64,000 nt of DNA from Bifidobacterium cebidarum (GTDB lineage Bacteria > Actinomycetota > Actinomycetes > Actinomycetales > Bifidobacteriaceae), in assembly GCF_009193305.1 (NCBI RefSeq), contig NZ_WBVS01000001.1, forward strand, positions 186,001 through 250,000, in the 5' to 3' direction. The position numbers and the translations under genes were made by a program. The stretch's first letter is position 1; the number at the start of each line of letters is the position of its first letter. Shown in pieces: positions 16,823 through 25,833 of this stretch. Below the pieces are notes generated by a model, which saw only the letters and a list, made by a program, of their open reading frames with translations, had not been told where the DNA came from and did not search any database.

Positions 16823-18028
16823 CTACATCACGGTTTTCAGCCACGCCGCAACCGCTATGATGGCGATGAAACCAACGGATATCAGCGTATAGCGCACGAA
16901 CATGCTGCGTTCCCGCTTCGCACGCACCATATCCAATCCCCATCCCTCGGAAGCGACCTGCGATTCGGTTCGAGCGCGCATGGCGATGTCCTGCTCGATA
17001 TGCTCACGGTACTGAGGCATGGTCACCGGTCCGGGCAGTGCGATGGTCGCCAGCGACCGCAACGCTCGGATGAACGTTTGCGCTGCCGTATACACCATCA
17101 CCAGCGTGCTGCCCGCATACAGATACGAATCCTGCGAAAGCCAGCCAATCGCCAATACACCAAGCAGACCGGCGCCAAGCAGCGCCCAGCCCATCCACCT
17201 GAGCACCCGAATCTTGCCTTCGGACGGATGCGCGGCGAACACGAAGCACCATATCGACAAAGCGACGAACGGCAATGCCGAGAGCGCGAATGCCATCAAC
17301 AAGTCCAATGCCCCGCCAATGCCGCCAAGCAGCCGCATCACTATCGGTATGGCGATGAAGGCCACCGCCGCGAACGCCAGCATCACACCCAGCGCAACAA
17401 CCTTGCGCCGCTCCGACGCCGGCCTGACCGGCGGAGTGGCCCACCACCATTCGACCGTCCCCAGCTGCGGCCCCCGCTTCAAGTAGGCTATGGCAATCGG
17501 ATCACCCGCATCAGCATCATGTATCACGGTCGAAGCCCTGCGCCATCCCACTGCATAGGTAAGCGACACGCATGCCAAGGCGAATGCCGCGCACGCAAGC
17601 CATGGATACGCCCGGTTCAGCATGGTGGAGTTAGAGACGCCTTTCAACGATTCATATACTTCACCGTTCAATACATAGACCTGCAAGCGATCACCTACGT
17701 GATAGTAGTACTCCGAATGCGTGCGATGGCGAAACGGATATTCGACCCCGTTCGCCTCGACCATAACCGAGTTCTTGGCCGTATTCACACTGGACACCGT
17801 GCCGGTCACCTGTTCGGCATGCACCGGACCACCGCTGCGATCCGTACCGGCCATAACCGCGGCAATCAGCACGACAAGGAATACCGCCAACCATACGAAT
17901 GCCTTGACTCGAATTCTGGCCGCAGCAGATCGCTCCGTATCGAGCACAACGCTCGATGTCATGCCGCTATCGGCCTGGTCCGCATCTTCAAAAGATCGCC
18001 GAAAAGACCGCTGAAATGATTGCCCCAT
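16823..18028 (-). CDS. Polytopic membrane protein of unknown function
   Basis: This is a 401-residue membrane protein with about seven hydrophobic segments. One near the N-terminus (VWLAVFLVVLIAAVMAG) is followed by an external-looking beta-rich region (VTGTVSSVNTAKNSVMVEANGVEYPF) that resembles the small extracytoplasmic domain of DUF3592-like proteins. Several further helices follow, and the last is close to the C-terminus. No enzyme motif is visible. The ribosome-binding site before the ATG at 18028 is weak, so the start is uncertain. An ATG 22 codons inside is possible. Confidence 0.7.
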   Translation of the reverse strand: MGQSFQRSFRRSFEDADQADSGMTSSVVLDTERSAAARIRVKAFVWLAVFLVVLIAAVMAGTDRSGGPVHAEQVTGTVSSVNTAKNSVMVEANGVEYPFRHRTHSEYYYHVGDRLQVYVLNGEVYESLKGVSNSTMLNRAYPWLACAAFALACVSLTYAVGWRRASTVIHDADAGDPIAIAYLKRGPQLGTVEWWWATPPVRPASERRKVVALGVMLAFAAVAFIAIPIVMRLLGGIGGALDLLMAFALSALPFVALSIWCFVFAAHPSEGKIRVLRWMGWALLGAGLLGVLAIGWLSQDSYLYAGSTLVMVYTAAQTFIRALRSLATIALPGPVTMPQYREHIEQDIAMRARTESQVASEGWGLDMVRAKRERSMFVRYTLISVGFIAIIAVAAWLKTVM

Positions 18029-18091
18029 AGCAACATTGTGTCACGCTCGCATCCGGCGCATTCCAAGCTTTCATGAATAGCAGATGAATCA

Positions 18092-19576
18092 TCAGCCCAC
18101 TTCGGTCAGCTCGGGCGGCCTACGGGTGGAGTAGCGGAACATCAGCGCCGCGAGCAGTGCGCCGACCACTGCCATGCCACCAATCACCCACATGCTCTGT
18201 GTGAATGCATGCATGTATGAGTCGGCCACGCTCTCCCCTGCGGCACTTTGCGCTACAGCGAATTCGGTAACCAGCGCACTGGCCACCGCCGTGCCGATGG
18301 CACCGGCCATTTGCTGCACGGTGTTCATCACGGCTGAGCCATCGGCATTGAGTTGGCCTGGCAACTGGTTCAGCGCATGCGTTTGGTCAGGCACCAGCAC
18401 GAACCCAGAGAATGCCATAAACGCCGCATATGCCACAGCAATCACCCAAATATTGCCGGTGACTGCGATGAACAGCGCATCCATGAGCGTAACGGCAACG
18501 AATCCAATCACAATGAATTTGGGAGGGAAATGGCTCTTCAGCGAGCCGCCGATCAATGGCGCTGAAATCGCGCCGACCACAGCACCCGGCAGCAGCGTCA
18601 ACGCCGCGGCGAGGCTGCTCATGCCGAATCCACGCTGCAGCACAATCGGCAACAGGAAGTTCAGCCCAAGAACACTGCCGGAAGCCATGAGCAGAATCAA
18701 CATGCCCAGCGAGAATCCCGAGTAGGCGAATACGCGCACCTGCACCAGCGGTTCGCTCATCTTCAGCTGCACCATCACAAAACCAGCCAACACCACCACA
18801 CTGGCCACCAAGACCGTCCAGAACCGCCAGTCACCTTGCCAAGTCGCGAAGAAGCTGACGGCCACAATCAGGCCCGATAGTCCAAGAGCCACCAGAATCA
18901 TCGACGGCACACTGATGCTCGCCTGCTCCCTATCTCCGGCATGCCGAATCTCCGGTACGGTGGCCATGCCCATCAGGAATGAAACCACTAGGAACGGCAG
19001 CATCGTATAGAAAATCCAATGCCAATTCAGAAATTCCATGACTATGCCACCGAACACCGGACCGATGGCCGGGGCGGCACAGGTCACGAGACTGACGATA
19101 CCAAGCATCGCGCCGCGTTGTTCGAGCGGAGCCTTCTCCAGAATGATGTTGGTAATCAGCGGCAACGAGATGCCGGTACCCAGCGCCATCACCAATCGTG
19201 CGGCGAGCAGCAATAGGAAGCTCGTTGCGAACGCGCCCAGTACGGTACCGGCAGTGAAAATCAATACCGCCGCAATGAATAATGTTTTCGTGGCGAACCG
19301 GCGCACCATAAACGGCGAGGCTGGAATCGCCACCGAAAGCAACAACAGGTAGCCAGTGGTGAGCCACTGCACTACGGATGCCTCGATGGCGAACTCCTGC
19401 ATCAGCGTGGAGTATGCGATGTTCAGCGACGTTTCCGAAAGAATCCCAAGAAACGTAAGAATCGCCAAGGAAACCACGGCGATAATCAGCCGTGATTGCA
19501 CCGGCTGCTTGCCGCCATCGGGCAGCTGACCGGGCGCCGGGTCAGCGCGCTGATCGGACTCAGTGCGTTCGCTCAT
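18092..19576 (-). CDS. MFS multidrug exporter, DHA2 family (14 helices)
   Basis: This 494-residue drug:proton antiporter-like protein has about 14 hydrophobic segments. It shows the MFS motif GYLLLLSVAIPASPFMVRRFATK (loop 2-3), motif C-like region GIVSLVTCAAPAIGPVFGGIVME and the DHA2-type WHWIFY region. The start at 19576 (MSERTESDQ) follows GGAG. The longer frame adds 34 unlikely residues. It resembles EmrB/LmrB/MdrL exporters. The substrate is unknown. An unrecognised 142-residue gene lies 108 bp upstream on the same strand. Confidence 0.9.
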   Translation of the reverse strand: MSERTESDQRADPAPGQLPDGGKQPVQSRLIIAVVSLAILTFLGILSETSLNIAYSTLMQEFAIEASVVQWLTTGYLLLLSVAIPASPFMVRRFATKTLFIAAVLIFTAGTVLGAFATSFLLLLAARLVMALGTGISLPLITNIILEKAPLEQRGAMLGIVSLVTCAAPAIGPVFGGIVMEFLNWHWIFYTMLPFLVVSFLMGMATVPEIRHAGDREQASISVPSMILVALGLSGLIVAVSFFATWQGDWRFWTVLVASVVVLAGFVMVQLKMSEPLVQVRVFAYSGFSLGMLILLMASGSVLGLNFLLPIVLQRGFGMSSLAAALTLLPGAVVGAISAPLIGGSLKSHFPPKFIVIGFVAVTLMDALFIAVTGNIWVIAVAYAAFMAFSGFVLVPDQTHALNQLPGQLNADGSAVMNTVQQMAGAIGTAVASALVTEFAVAQSAAGESVADSYMHAFTQSMWVIGGMAVVGALLAALMFRYSTRRPPELTEVG

Positions 19577-19684
19577 AGGACTCCATTCGTCTCGACGATT
19601 GTTGCATATCAAACAATCTGGATATCCTATAGACAAATGTTTCGCGAAACTACATGATCGTACATCGCGAGCGCACATGGCAGA

Positions 19685-20113
19685 CTATACCAGCGGTTCG
19701 CGGGCGGTGAGTTCGCAGATGATGCCGGTTTCCTGACGAATCCATTCCGCGGCCTGCAGCGCGGCGATGTTCCACAGGGCATGTGGAATGCCGCCGAAAT
19801 CCGGCTGCTCCGACCAGAATGTCAGATCATCGGGGAATGCGGTGAGCGCGGTGCCCTCCTGGGCAGGCATGGCCGTGCGATACAAGCGTTTGGCCAGCGT
19901 CGCCACGAATTCGTTGGCGGCGGCGAATGTGTCATTGAGATGCTGCTCGGCTACGACCGGCGGGCCGACGATCTCCCAGGATTCCACGTCTGAAGCATCC
20001 CATTGCGCGGATTCGCCGTCCACTTTGCGTTCCAAGGTGACGAACAGTTTGGCGAATTCGCCCGAAGTCAGTCCGGTGACCCGCCTGCGCGTCGCCAATT
20101 CAATCGGTGTCAT
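19685..20113 (-). CDS. Hypothetical protein, 142 residues
   Basis: This soluble protein starts MTPIELATRRRVTGLTSGEF behind GAGGTGGGGATACG. It contains an acidic, Trp-rich middle (QWDASDVESWEIVGPP) and ends in a helix with WIRQETGIICELTAREPLV. Not a recognised family. It is oriented with and upstream of the MFS exporter, so co-expression is possible. No binding domain for a regulator is obvious. Confidence 0.7.
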   Translation of the reverse strand: MTPIELATRRRVTGLTSGEFAKLFVTLERKVDGESAQWDASDVESWEIVGPPVVAEQHLNDTFAAANEFVATLAKRLYRTAMPAQEGTALTAFPDDLTFWSEQPDFGGIPHALWNIAALQAAEWIRQETGIICELTAREPLV

Positions 20114-20628
20114 CGTATCCCCACCTCATATCCAATAATCATGCGGGACGAATCTGCATTTTCGGCGAATATGCACTCGCGTGCCACATCCTGCATTCGT
20201 ATCCCATAGTACGACAATACACAAACGGCTTAATTCCGCCATTCTTGCGAATGCGGAAATGGAGTAGGACGCTCAATGTGTGGGATGGAACTGCATAACA
20301 GGCGATTACGTAGTTCCATCCCCCGCATTGCACGCCATTCGTCTTCTTCGCACTACTTACGACAGCATCGGTAATCCAACGCGATGATCTGCGACTCGAC
20401 GCGGCCCGTGGCAATCCCCGCCATTCCAGCCCTTCCGATACCATGGTGGGCGGTAGTTTGACGGGGATTCGATCGTAATGTGGCTGAGGCTTCGCACCGC
20501 TTGGGCCAGTACGCCGAAAACCGTGGGAGACACCGCGGCCACGTACCGGAACGCCCACGCTCGCACAAACAACACGATAAGACTAGAAACGGCGAAATTC
20601 CAACCTTTCTAAGGAGCAACTGCAACTC
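20114..20628. other. Gene-free stretch with one strong hairpin
   Basis: No protein-like frame is seen in this 0.5 kb. GGGATGGAACT at 20282-20292 and its exact complement at 20312-20322 form an 11 bp stem. The segment before 20629 provides the leader of ettA. Confidence 0.5.
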
Positions 20629-22308
20629 ATGGCAGAATTCGTATTCCAGATGATCAAGGCACGCAAGGCGTTCGGCGACCGCGTGATCCTTGACGATGTG
20701 ACCCTGAGCTTCCTGCCGGGCGCGAAGATCGGCGTGGTGGGTCCCAACGGTATGGGTAAGTCCACCCTGCTCAAGATCATGGCCGGCCTGGAAACCGTGA
20801 GCAACGGCGAAGCCACGCTGACCCCGGGATACACGGTGGGCATCCTGCAGCAGGAGCCGCCGCTGGACGATACCAAGACCGTGGGCGAGAACATCAAGAT
20901 GGCCTTCGGCCCGATTGCCGAAAAGGTGGCTCGTTTCAATGAGATCGGCGAGGAGATGGCCAACCCGGATGCCGACTTCGACTCCCTGATGGAGGAGATG
21001 GGCAAGCTCCAGACCGAAATCGACGCCGCCAACGGCTGGGATCTTGATTCCCAACTCGAGCAGGCCATGGATGCCCTGCAGTGCCCTGATCCGGATACCC
21101 CGGTGAACGTGTGCTCCGGCGGTGAACGCCGCCGTGTGGCACTGTGCAAGCTGCTGCTCGAGGCCCCGGACCTGCTGCTCCTCGACGAGCCCACCAACCA
21201 CCTGGACGCCGAGTCCATCCTGTGGCTGGAGCAGTTCCTGCACCAGTACAAGGGTGCCGTCATCGCCGTCACCCACGATCGTTACTTCATGGACAACGTG
21301 GCCGAATGGATCTGCGAGGTTGACCGCGGCCACCTGTACCCGTACAAGGGCAACTACTCCACTTACCTGGAGACCAAGGCCAAGCGTATGGAGATCCAGG
21401 GCGCCAAGGACGCCAAGCTGGCCAAGCGCCTCAAGGACGAACTCGACTGGGTGCGCTCCTCCCCCAAGGCCCGTCAGGCCAAGAACAAGGCTCGTCTGGA
21501 GCGCTACGACCAGATGGAGCAGGAGGCACGTAGCAACAAGAAGCTGGACTTCTCCGAGATTCAGATCCCGGCTGGCCCGCGTCTGGGCTCCCTGGTGCTG
21601 GAAGCCAACCACATCCACAAGGCCTTCGGCGACCGTGTGCTCATCGACGATCTCTCCTTCACCCTGCCGCGCAACGGCATCGTGGGCGTCATCGGACCGA
21701 ACGGCGTGGGCAAGTCCACCCTGTTCAAGACCATCGTGGGCCTCGAACCGCTCACCAGCGGCGAGCTGAAGATCGGCGACACCGTCAAGATCAGCTACGT
21801 CGACCAGAACCGTGAAGGCCTCGACCCGAACAAGAACCTGTGGGAGGCGGTCTCCGGAGGCCTCGACTACATCGAGGTTGCCGGCGTGGAAGTGCCCACC
21901 CGCGCCTACGTGGCCAGCTTCGGCTTCAAGGGTTCCGACCAGCAGAAGCTCACCGGCGTACTCTCCGGTGGCGAGCGCAACCGTCTGAACCTGGCGCTGA
22001 CCCTGAAACAGGGCGGCAACCTGCTGCTGCTCGACGAGCCCACCAACGATTTGGACGTCGAGACCTTGGAAAGCCTCGAAAACGCGCTGCTCGGCTTCCC
22101 TGGCTGCGCCGTGGTGATCTCCCACGACCGTTGGTTCCTCGACCGTGTGGCCACCCACATCCTCGCCTGGGAAGGCGACGATGAGAACCCGGCCAAGTGG
22201 TACTGGTTCGAAGGCAACTTCCAGGCCTATCAGGAGAACCGTGTGGCCCGCCTCGGCGAGGATGCGGCCCGCCCGCACCGTCTGCACAAGAAGCTCGTGC
22301 GCGGCTGA
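20629..22308 (+). CDS. ettA: ABC-F translation factor EttA (energy-dependent translational throttle)
   Basis: This 559-residue soluble protein has two ABC domains and no membrane part. It acts at the ribosomal E site and gates early elongation according to ADP/ATP. Walker A motifs GPNGMGKST and GPNGVGKST, signatures CSGGERRRV and LSGGERNRL, and both Walker B DEPTN(H/D)LD are intact. The interdomain linker is basic (KARQAKNKARLERYDQM), and an arm-like segment follows Walker A of domain 1, as in EttA. AAGGAG lies 12 bases upstream of the ATG. A terminator follows at 22334. It starts MAEFVFQMIKARKAFGD, typical of actinobacterial EttA. Confidence 0.95.
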   Translation: MAEFVFQMIKARKAFGDRVILDDVTLSFLPGAKIGVVGPNGMGKSTLLKIMAGLETVSNGEATLTPGYTVGILQQEPPLDDTKTVGENIKMAFGPIAEKVARFNEIGEEMANPDADFDSLMEEMGKLQTEIDAANGWDLDSQLEQAMDALQCPDPDTPVNVCSGGERRRVALCKLLLEAPDLLLLDEPTNHLDAESILWLEQFLHQYKGAVIAVTHDRYFMDNVAEWICEVDRGHLYPYKGNYSTYLETKAKRMEIQGAKDAKLAKRLKDELDWVRSSPKARQAKNKARLERYDQMEQEARSNKKLDFSEIQIPAGPRLGSLVLEANHIHKAFGDRVLIDDLSFTLPRNGIVGVIGPNGVGKSTLFKTIVGLEPLTSGELKIGDTVKISYVDQNREGLDPNKNLWEAVSGGLDYIEVAGVEVPTRAYVASFGFKGSDQQKLTGVLSGGERNRLNLALTLKQGGNLLLLDEPTNDLDVETLESLENALLGFPGCAVVISHDRWFLDRVATHILAWEGDDENPAKWYWFEGNFQAYQENRVARLGEDAARPHRLHKKLVRG

Positions 22309-22333
22309 TCGGCCGGCTGCTGAATCCTTGCGA

Positions 22334-22369
22334 AAGAACCGTCACCATACACGGTGGCGGTTCTTTTTT
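22334..22369 (+). terminator. Terminator after ettA
   Basis: AAGAACCGTCACC pairs with GGTGGCGGTTCTT and is followed by a T-run at 22364-22369. Confidence 0.88.
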
Positions 22370-22437
22370 ACGCCATTGTGCAGTATCACGCACAACACAA
22401 CAACCGTCACGCCAATATCCCCCACTATCCACCCCTT

Positions 22438-22543
22438 GACTGTAGGTTTTTGAACACTGACTGTAGGAAATCAAACGTTTTTCGTTCAAAAACCTACAGT
22501 CAGTGTCAGGAATCCGACAGTCGGTGTTGAAAAACCTACAGTC
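22438..22543. repeat. Inverted/direct repeat cluster built on GACTGTAGG
   Basis: GACTGTAGGTTTTTGAAC (22438-22455) has an exact inverted copy at 22484-22501 and a one-mismatch copy in that inverted orientation at 22526-22543. CACTGACTGTAGG (22455-22467) pairs with 22493-22505. In all there are four GACTGTAG words, two per strand, within 106 bp between ettA and tesB. No gene lies in 22309-22723. Confidence 0.8.
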
Positions 22544-22723
22544 TGGTTTGGCGAGTTCGATATAGGTCCACAATTGGGGTCACATCGCGAAACACGACCA
22601 TATCTAACCGGCAATTAACCTTCCTCACAGGCTCGTTACATCATGCTGCCATGACTCTTAACCCCCGGTGCGTAAACTGCCAAGCAGTATCGAACGAAGA
22701 CTGTCACATGAATCGAGGAAGCC

Positions 22724-23629
22724 ATGGCTCAACCAACCACCGTTACCCCATTGGACCATCTGGTCAAGGTATTGAGGCTGGGTGAACCTTCCGCCTACCG
22801 CAATCACACCTATATCAACGGCGAAAGCATGTTCTTCCCCACCGGCCGCGTCTATGGAGGCCAGGTCATCGCGCAGTCGGTGATCGCCGCCTCCAAAACC
22901 GTGCCGGCCTCCCGCTTGCCCCATTCCATCCACGGCTACTTCATTGCAGCCGGCGATATCCGCCAGGATCTGCTCTTCGACGTCGAGACGTTGCGCGACG
23001 GCCGGTCTTTCTCCGCACGCCGGGTGAACGTCACCCAAGCCGAAGGCCCGATCTTGACCGCCATCGCATCTTTCCAGGAGACCGGTCAGGAAGGCGTGGA
23101 ATTCGCCGATCCCATGCCCGAAAACCTACCGGACCCCGAATCGCTGACTTCCGCGAAGAAGCTCATGGAACCGTTCGCCGAAAAGTCGCCATTCGCCAAT
23201 TATTATGCGGAAAAATCACCGTTCGACATTCGTCATATCACACCGACCGTGATGCTTCGCGCTGACAAGAAGTCAGCCGAGCATGATTCCGGCAAACAGA
23301 TGGTATGGATGCGCGCCGATGGCCACGCCGATGTGCCACAGGTGATGCACCGCGCGCTGCTCGCTCTCGGATGCGACCAACTCATGATGGAACCGGTGCT
23401 GCGCCGCGCCGGCCTGTCAATCTCCACACCGGGCATCTCGTACGCATCCATCGACCATTCGATGTGGTGGTATCGCGACATCGACATCAATGAATGGCAC
23501 TTGTACGTGCAGGATACGCCGATTGCCGCACATGGGCGCGGGCTGGGCAACGCCAAGGTGTATTCGCAGGATGGCGAACTGGTGGCCGTCATCGCACAAG
23601 AGGCCATGGTTCGCGTACCTCAGCGGTAA
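22724..23629 (+). CDS. tesB: Acyl-CoA thioesterase II
   Basis: This 301-residue double-hotdog thioesterase hydrolyses medium/long acyl-CoA to free acid and CoA. It shows the TesB pattern: FFPTGRVYGGQVIAQSVIAA, LPHSIHGYFIAAGD, DGRSFSARRVNVTQ, the second-hotdog active-site Asp region SIDHSMWWYRDIDINEWHLY and DTPIAAHGRGLGNAKVYSQDGELVA. Length matches the family. GAGGAAGCC precedes the ATG. A strong terminator follows. It stands alone downstream of the repeat cluster. Confidence 0.95.
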   Translation: MAQPTTVTPLDHLVKVLRLGEPSAYRNHTYINGESMFFPTGRVYGGQVIAQSVIAASKTVPASRLPHSIHGYFIAAGDIRQDLLFDVETLRDGRSFSARRVNVTQAEGPILTAIASFQETGQEGVEFADPMPENLPDPESLTSAKKLMEPFAEKSPFANYYAEKSPFDIRHITPTVMLRADKKSAEHDSGKQMVWMRADGHADVPQVMHRALLALGCDQLMMEPVLRRAGLSISTPGISYASIDHSMWWYRDIDINEWHLYVQDTPIAAHGRGLGNAKVYSQDGELVAVIAQEAMVRVPQR

Positions 23630-23655
23630 CGCTGACTGATTGGTCTTATCTTTCC

Positions 23656-23698
23656 GAAAAATATGGACGCTGAGTAATCGTCAGCGCCCATATTTTTT
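23656..23698 (+). terminator. Terminator after tesB
   Basis: AAAAATATGG..CGCTGA pairs with TCAGCG..CCATATTTTT. The A/T flanks on both sides allow bidirectional use, also for the leftward neighbour. Confidence 0.8.
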
Positions 23699-23731
23699 GG
23701 AAAGATGAAGATGATCAAACACGCAGGGATG

Positions 23732-24262
23732 TTACCGATTACGGTAGGCCGGGGAGACTTCCTGGCGTCGCTTGGCCTCGGCGATCTTGGGATTCTCGGG
23801 ACCTTCGTTCGGCGGCAGCTGGCAAAGCCATTCACCGATAATGCCGATAACCATGTCCGCGACGCAAATCACTGCTGATACCGCGCATTCAATGATGGCG
23901 TCGTGATAGAACGGCGCTTCAAAGTGACTGACGCTCATCAAAATCTGCCCCACATACCATCCGGCAAGCGTGGCGCCAGCAAGTCCCAATGCCTTGGAAA
24001 GCACCAACGTGTTCACGGCAACGGTTGGATTGATGAAGCTATGCGGGCGCTTCTTCGGATCGGTGTTCGCATACTTATGCACCTGCAATGCCAAGATCAG
24101 CACAATCGCCCCCAGCACGGCAAGCAGACCGGCCACCACCCACGGGGTGCCGATCAGAGACAATCCGGACCGCTCGCCATACGAGGCGAGTCCCATACCG
24201 GCGAGCAGACCCAGTACAGCACCAATCACGTACTGCCACCATGGTGTTCGGCGTACTTTCAC
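23732..24262 (-). CDS. DUF3180-family membrane protein
   Basis: This 176-residue protein has four hydrophobic helices (two in the first 70 residues, two around 100-150) and resembles the actinobacterial DUF3180 family, which typically lies beside folK. The GTG at 24262 is chosen because AAGGAG lies six bases upstream. The longer frame to 24307 overlaps folBK. It is the last gene of the leftward folate cluster. Function is unknown. The conserved location suggests a link to folate or to the neighbouring cell-envelope genes. Confidence 0.82.
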   Translation of the reverse strand: MKVRRTPWWQYVIGAVLGLLAGMGLASYGERSGLSLIGTPWVVAGLLAVLGAIVLILALQVHKYANTDPKKRPHSFINPTVAVNTLVLSKALGLAGATLAGWYVGQILMSVSHFEAPFYHDAIIECAVSAVICVADMVIGIIGEWLCQLPPNEGPENPKIAEAKRRQEVSPAYRNR

Positions 24263-24303
24263 GTCATTCTCCTTGCATGTTGTGAATCGTGTGTCGTGTA
24301 GGC

Positions 24304-25806
24304 TCACTTACCCATGATCCAGTTATCCGACAGCATGCCTACCTGTCCGGCATCCGGCGCCATGGCCAGCAGGAACGACACCGGCTCCGACCCCAACGTG
24401 GCTTCGGCATCCATATCCATCCACGGAGCCAATACGGAGGCATGATTCTTGGCGGATGGCCACGGCACTCGGCAGGCCGGCGTATCCGATGTGACGCCAT
24501 CCATATCCACAAGATCAAGGTCGATCACACCCTCGTGGGCGGCTTCGACACTGCCGAGCGCCGCAATCAAATCAACTGCGGACAGCTTGGTCTCGACCTG
24601 AATGACCGCGCTCAACGCGTCCGGACCATCGAAATGGCTGACGTGATACAACGGTGAAATACCCTGCACTTGGTTTCCGGGAATGCTGTCAATGGAAACG
24701 ATGGCTTCACGGAACAAGCGCTCGGCGTCATGATCGGCGGAGTCCATGGAAATCACGGCTTTACGGGAGACAGGAGCTGCAATTTCTTGACGATGCTTAT
24801 CAACAGCGCCATGCTTCACAGCATCGTCAGCCGCATTGGCAGCATGCCCCGAAAGCATCCAATCCTCACTGTCCAGTCGCACGGCATCGCGATCCGCAGC
24901 CGCAGTCAGTAGATCCGATACCAATCCGCCGTGAGCACCCGCAAGTCGGGCGGTGGGGTTCAAGGCCAGCCAAGGCGCCAGTACGAACGCACGTTGCCAT
25001 GCACGCGGATGCGGCAACGACAAATCCGGGTCCGCGCTGGTAATGCCGTCAAAGTCGATGATGTCGAGGTCGAGAGGACGCGAATCCCAATGATTCTCGC
25101 GGTTGCGGCCGTGCACGCGCTCGATGCCCTGCAATGCGGCCAATAGCTCATGACTGCCTAACGTGGTTTCGAGCTCAACCACCGCGTTCAGGAAATCAGG
25201 CGTGTCATCAGCCATGCCCCATGCAGCCGTGCGATACAGCGGTGAAATGCCGGCGACCTGCGTGCCCGGCAATCCATCCATTTCACGTACCGCTGCGCGC
25301 AAGGTGGACTCCACATCACCGATATTGCCGCCCAAGGCCACCACCGCATGATGCACTGCCGGCTGTGCGATGGATTGCGCAACAGCTTCCTGCACGGCAT
25401 CTACGGCATCGGATCGGCCCATATATTCCGGAACCACTGCACCCTGAGCATCATGAACGCGGGTGATGGATACCGCCACATCAGCAAACGGCACAGTAAT
25501 CGGCGCATGCGGCTTGTGCACGGTGACGTCGACCTTAACAATCTGCGGAATCTCAAGGATGCGTTCGGCGATGCTCTGGGCCAGCTTCTCGATCAGATCC
25601 ACATGCTCGCCCTCAATCACCGCCACGATGCTCTTGGCCACACGGCCGTAATCAACCGTGTCGTCCAAGGCATCGGACTGTCCGGCTGCAAGGAGATCAA
25701 GATACAGCGTGACATCAACGATGAACGGTTGCGCACGCTGATGCTCGAAATCCAGCACGCCATGAGTACCGTTGGCGCTTACGCCCGTGAGTGTAATGGT
25801 GTCCAT
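24304..25806 (-). CDS. folBK: FolB-FolK fusion with an extra degenerate HPPK-like domain
   Basis: The protein has 500 residues. Residues 1-118 are dihydroneopterin aldolase (ANGTHGVLDFEHQRAQPF, DTVDYG, IEKLAQSIAERIL). Residues ~152-320 are 6-hydroxymethyl-dihydropterin pyrophosphokinase, with ALGGNIGD, ISPLYRTAAWG and the signature HGRNRENHWDSRPLDLDIID. Residues ~348-500 repeat the HPPK fold (IPGNQVQGISPLYHVSHF, VIQVETKLSAVDLIAALGSVE) but lack the GGN start and the catalytic loop, running EAAHEGVIDLDLVDMDG. The fusion converts dihydroneopterin to the pyrophosphate used by FolP. TAGGAACCGATT precedes the ATG. Confidence 0.92.
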   Translation of the reverse strand: MDTITLTGVSANGTHGVLDFEHQRAQPFIVDVTLYLDLLAAGQSDALDDTVDYGRVAKSIVAVIEGEHVDLIEKLAQSIAERILEIPQIVKVDVTVHKPHAPITVPFADVAVSITRVHDAQGAVVPEYMGRSDAVDAVQEAVAQSIAQPAVHHAVVALGGNIGDVESTLRAAVREMDGLPGTQVAGISPLYRTAAWGMADDTPDFLNAVVELETTLGSHELLAALQGIERVHGRNRENHWDSRPLDLDIIDFDGITSADPDLSLPHPRAWQRAFVLAPWLALNPTARLAGAHGGLVSDLLTAAADRDAVRLDSEDWMLSGHAANAADDAVKHGAVDKHRQEIAAPVSRKAVISMDSADHDAERLFREAIVSIDSIPGNQVQGISPLYHVSHFDGPDALSAVIQVETKLSAVDLIAALGSVEAAHEGVIDLDLVDMDGVTSDTPACRVPWPSAKNHASVLAPWMDMDAEATLGSEPVSFLLAMAPDAGQVGMLSDNWIMGK

Positions 25807-25833
25807 AATCGGTTCCTAGTTGTTCTCAAGCAG

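Noticed and set aside
20353..22287. 644-codon minus-strand open frame opposite ettA
   Set aside because: A shadow of the EttA gene, with repeated VGG/LHLG-type composition expected from antisense of ABC codons.
22438..22543. CRISPR array
   Set aside because: The repeats are inverted as well as direct, spacing is irregular, there are only four short words, and no cas genes lie nearby.
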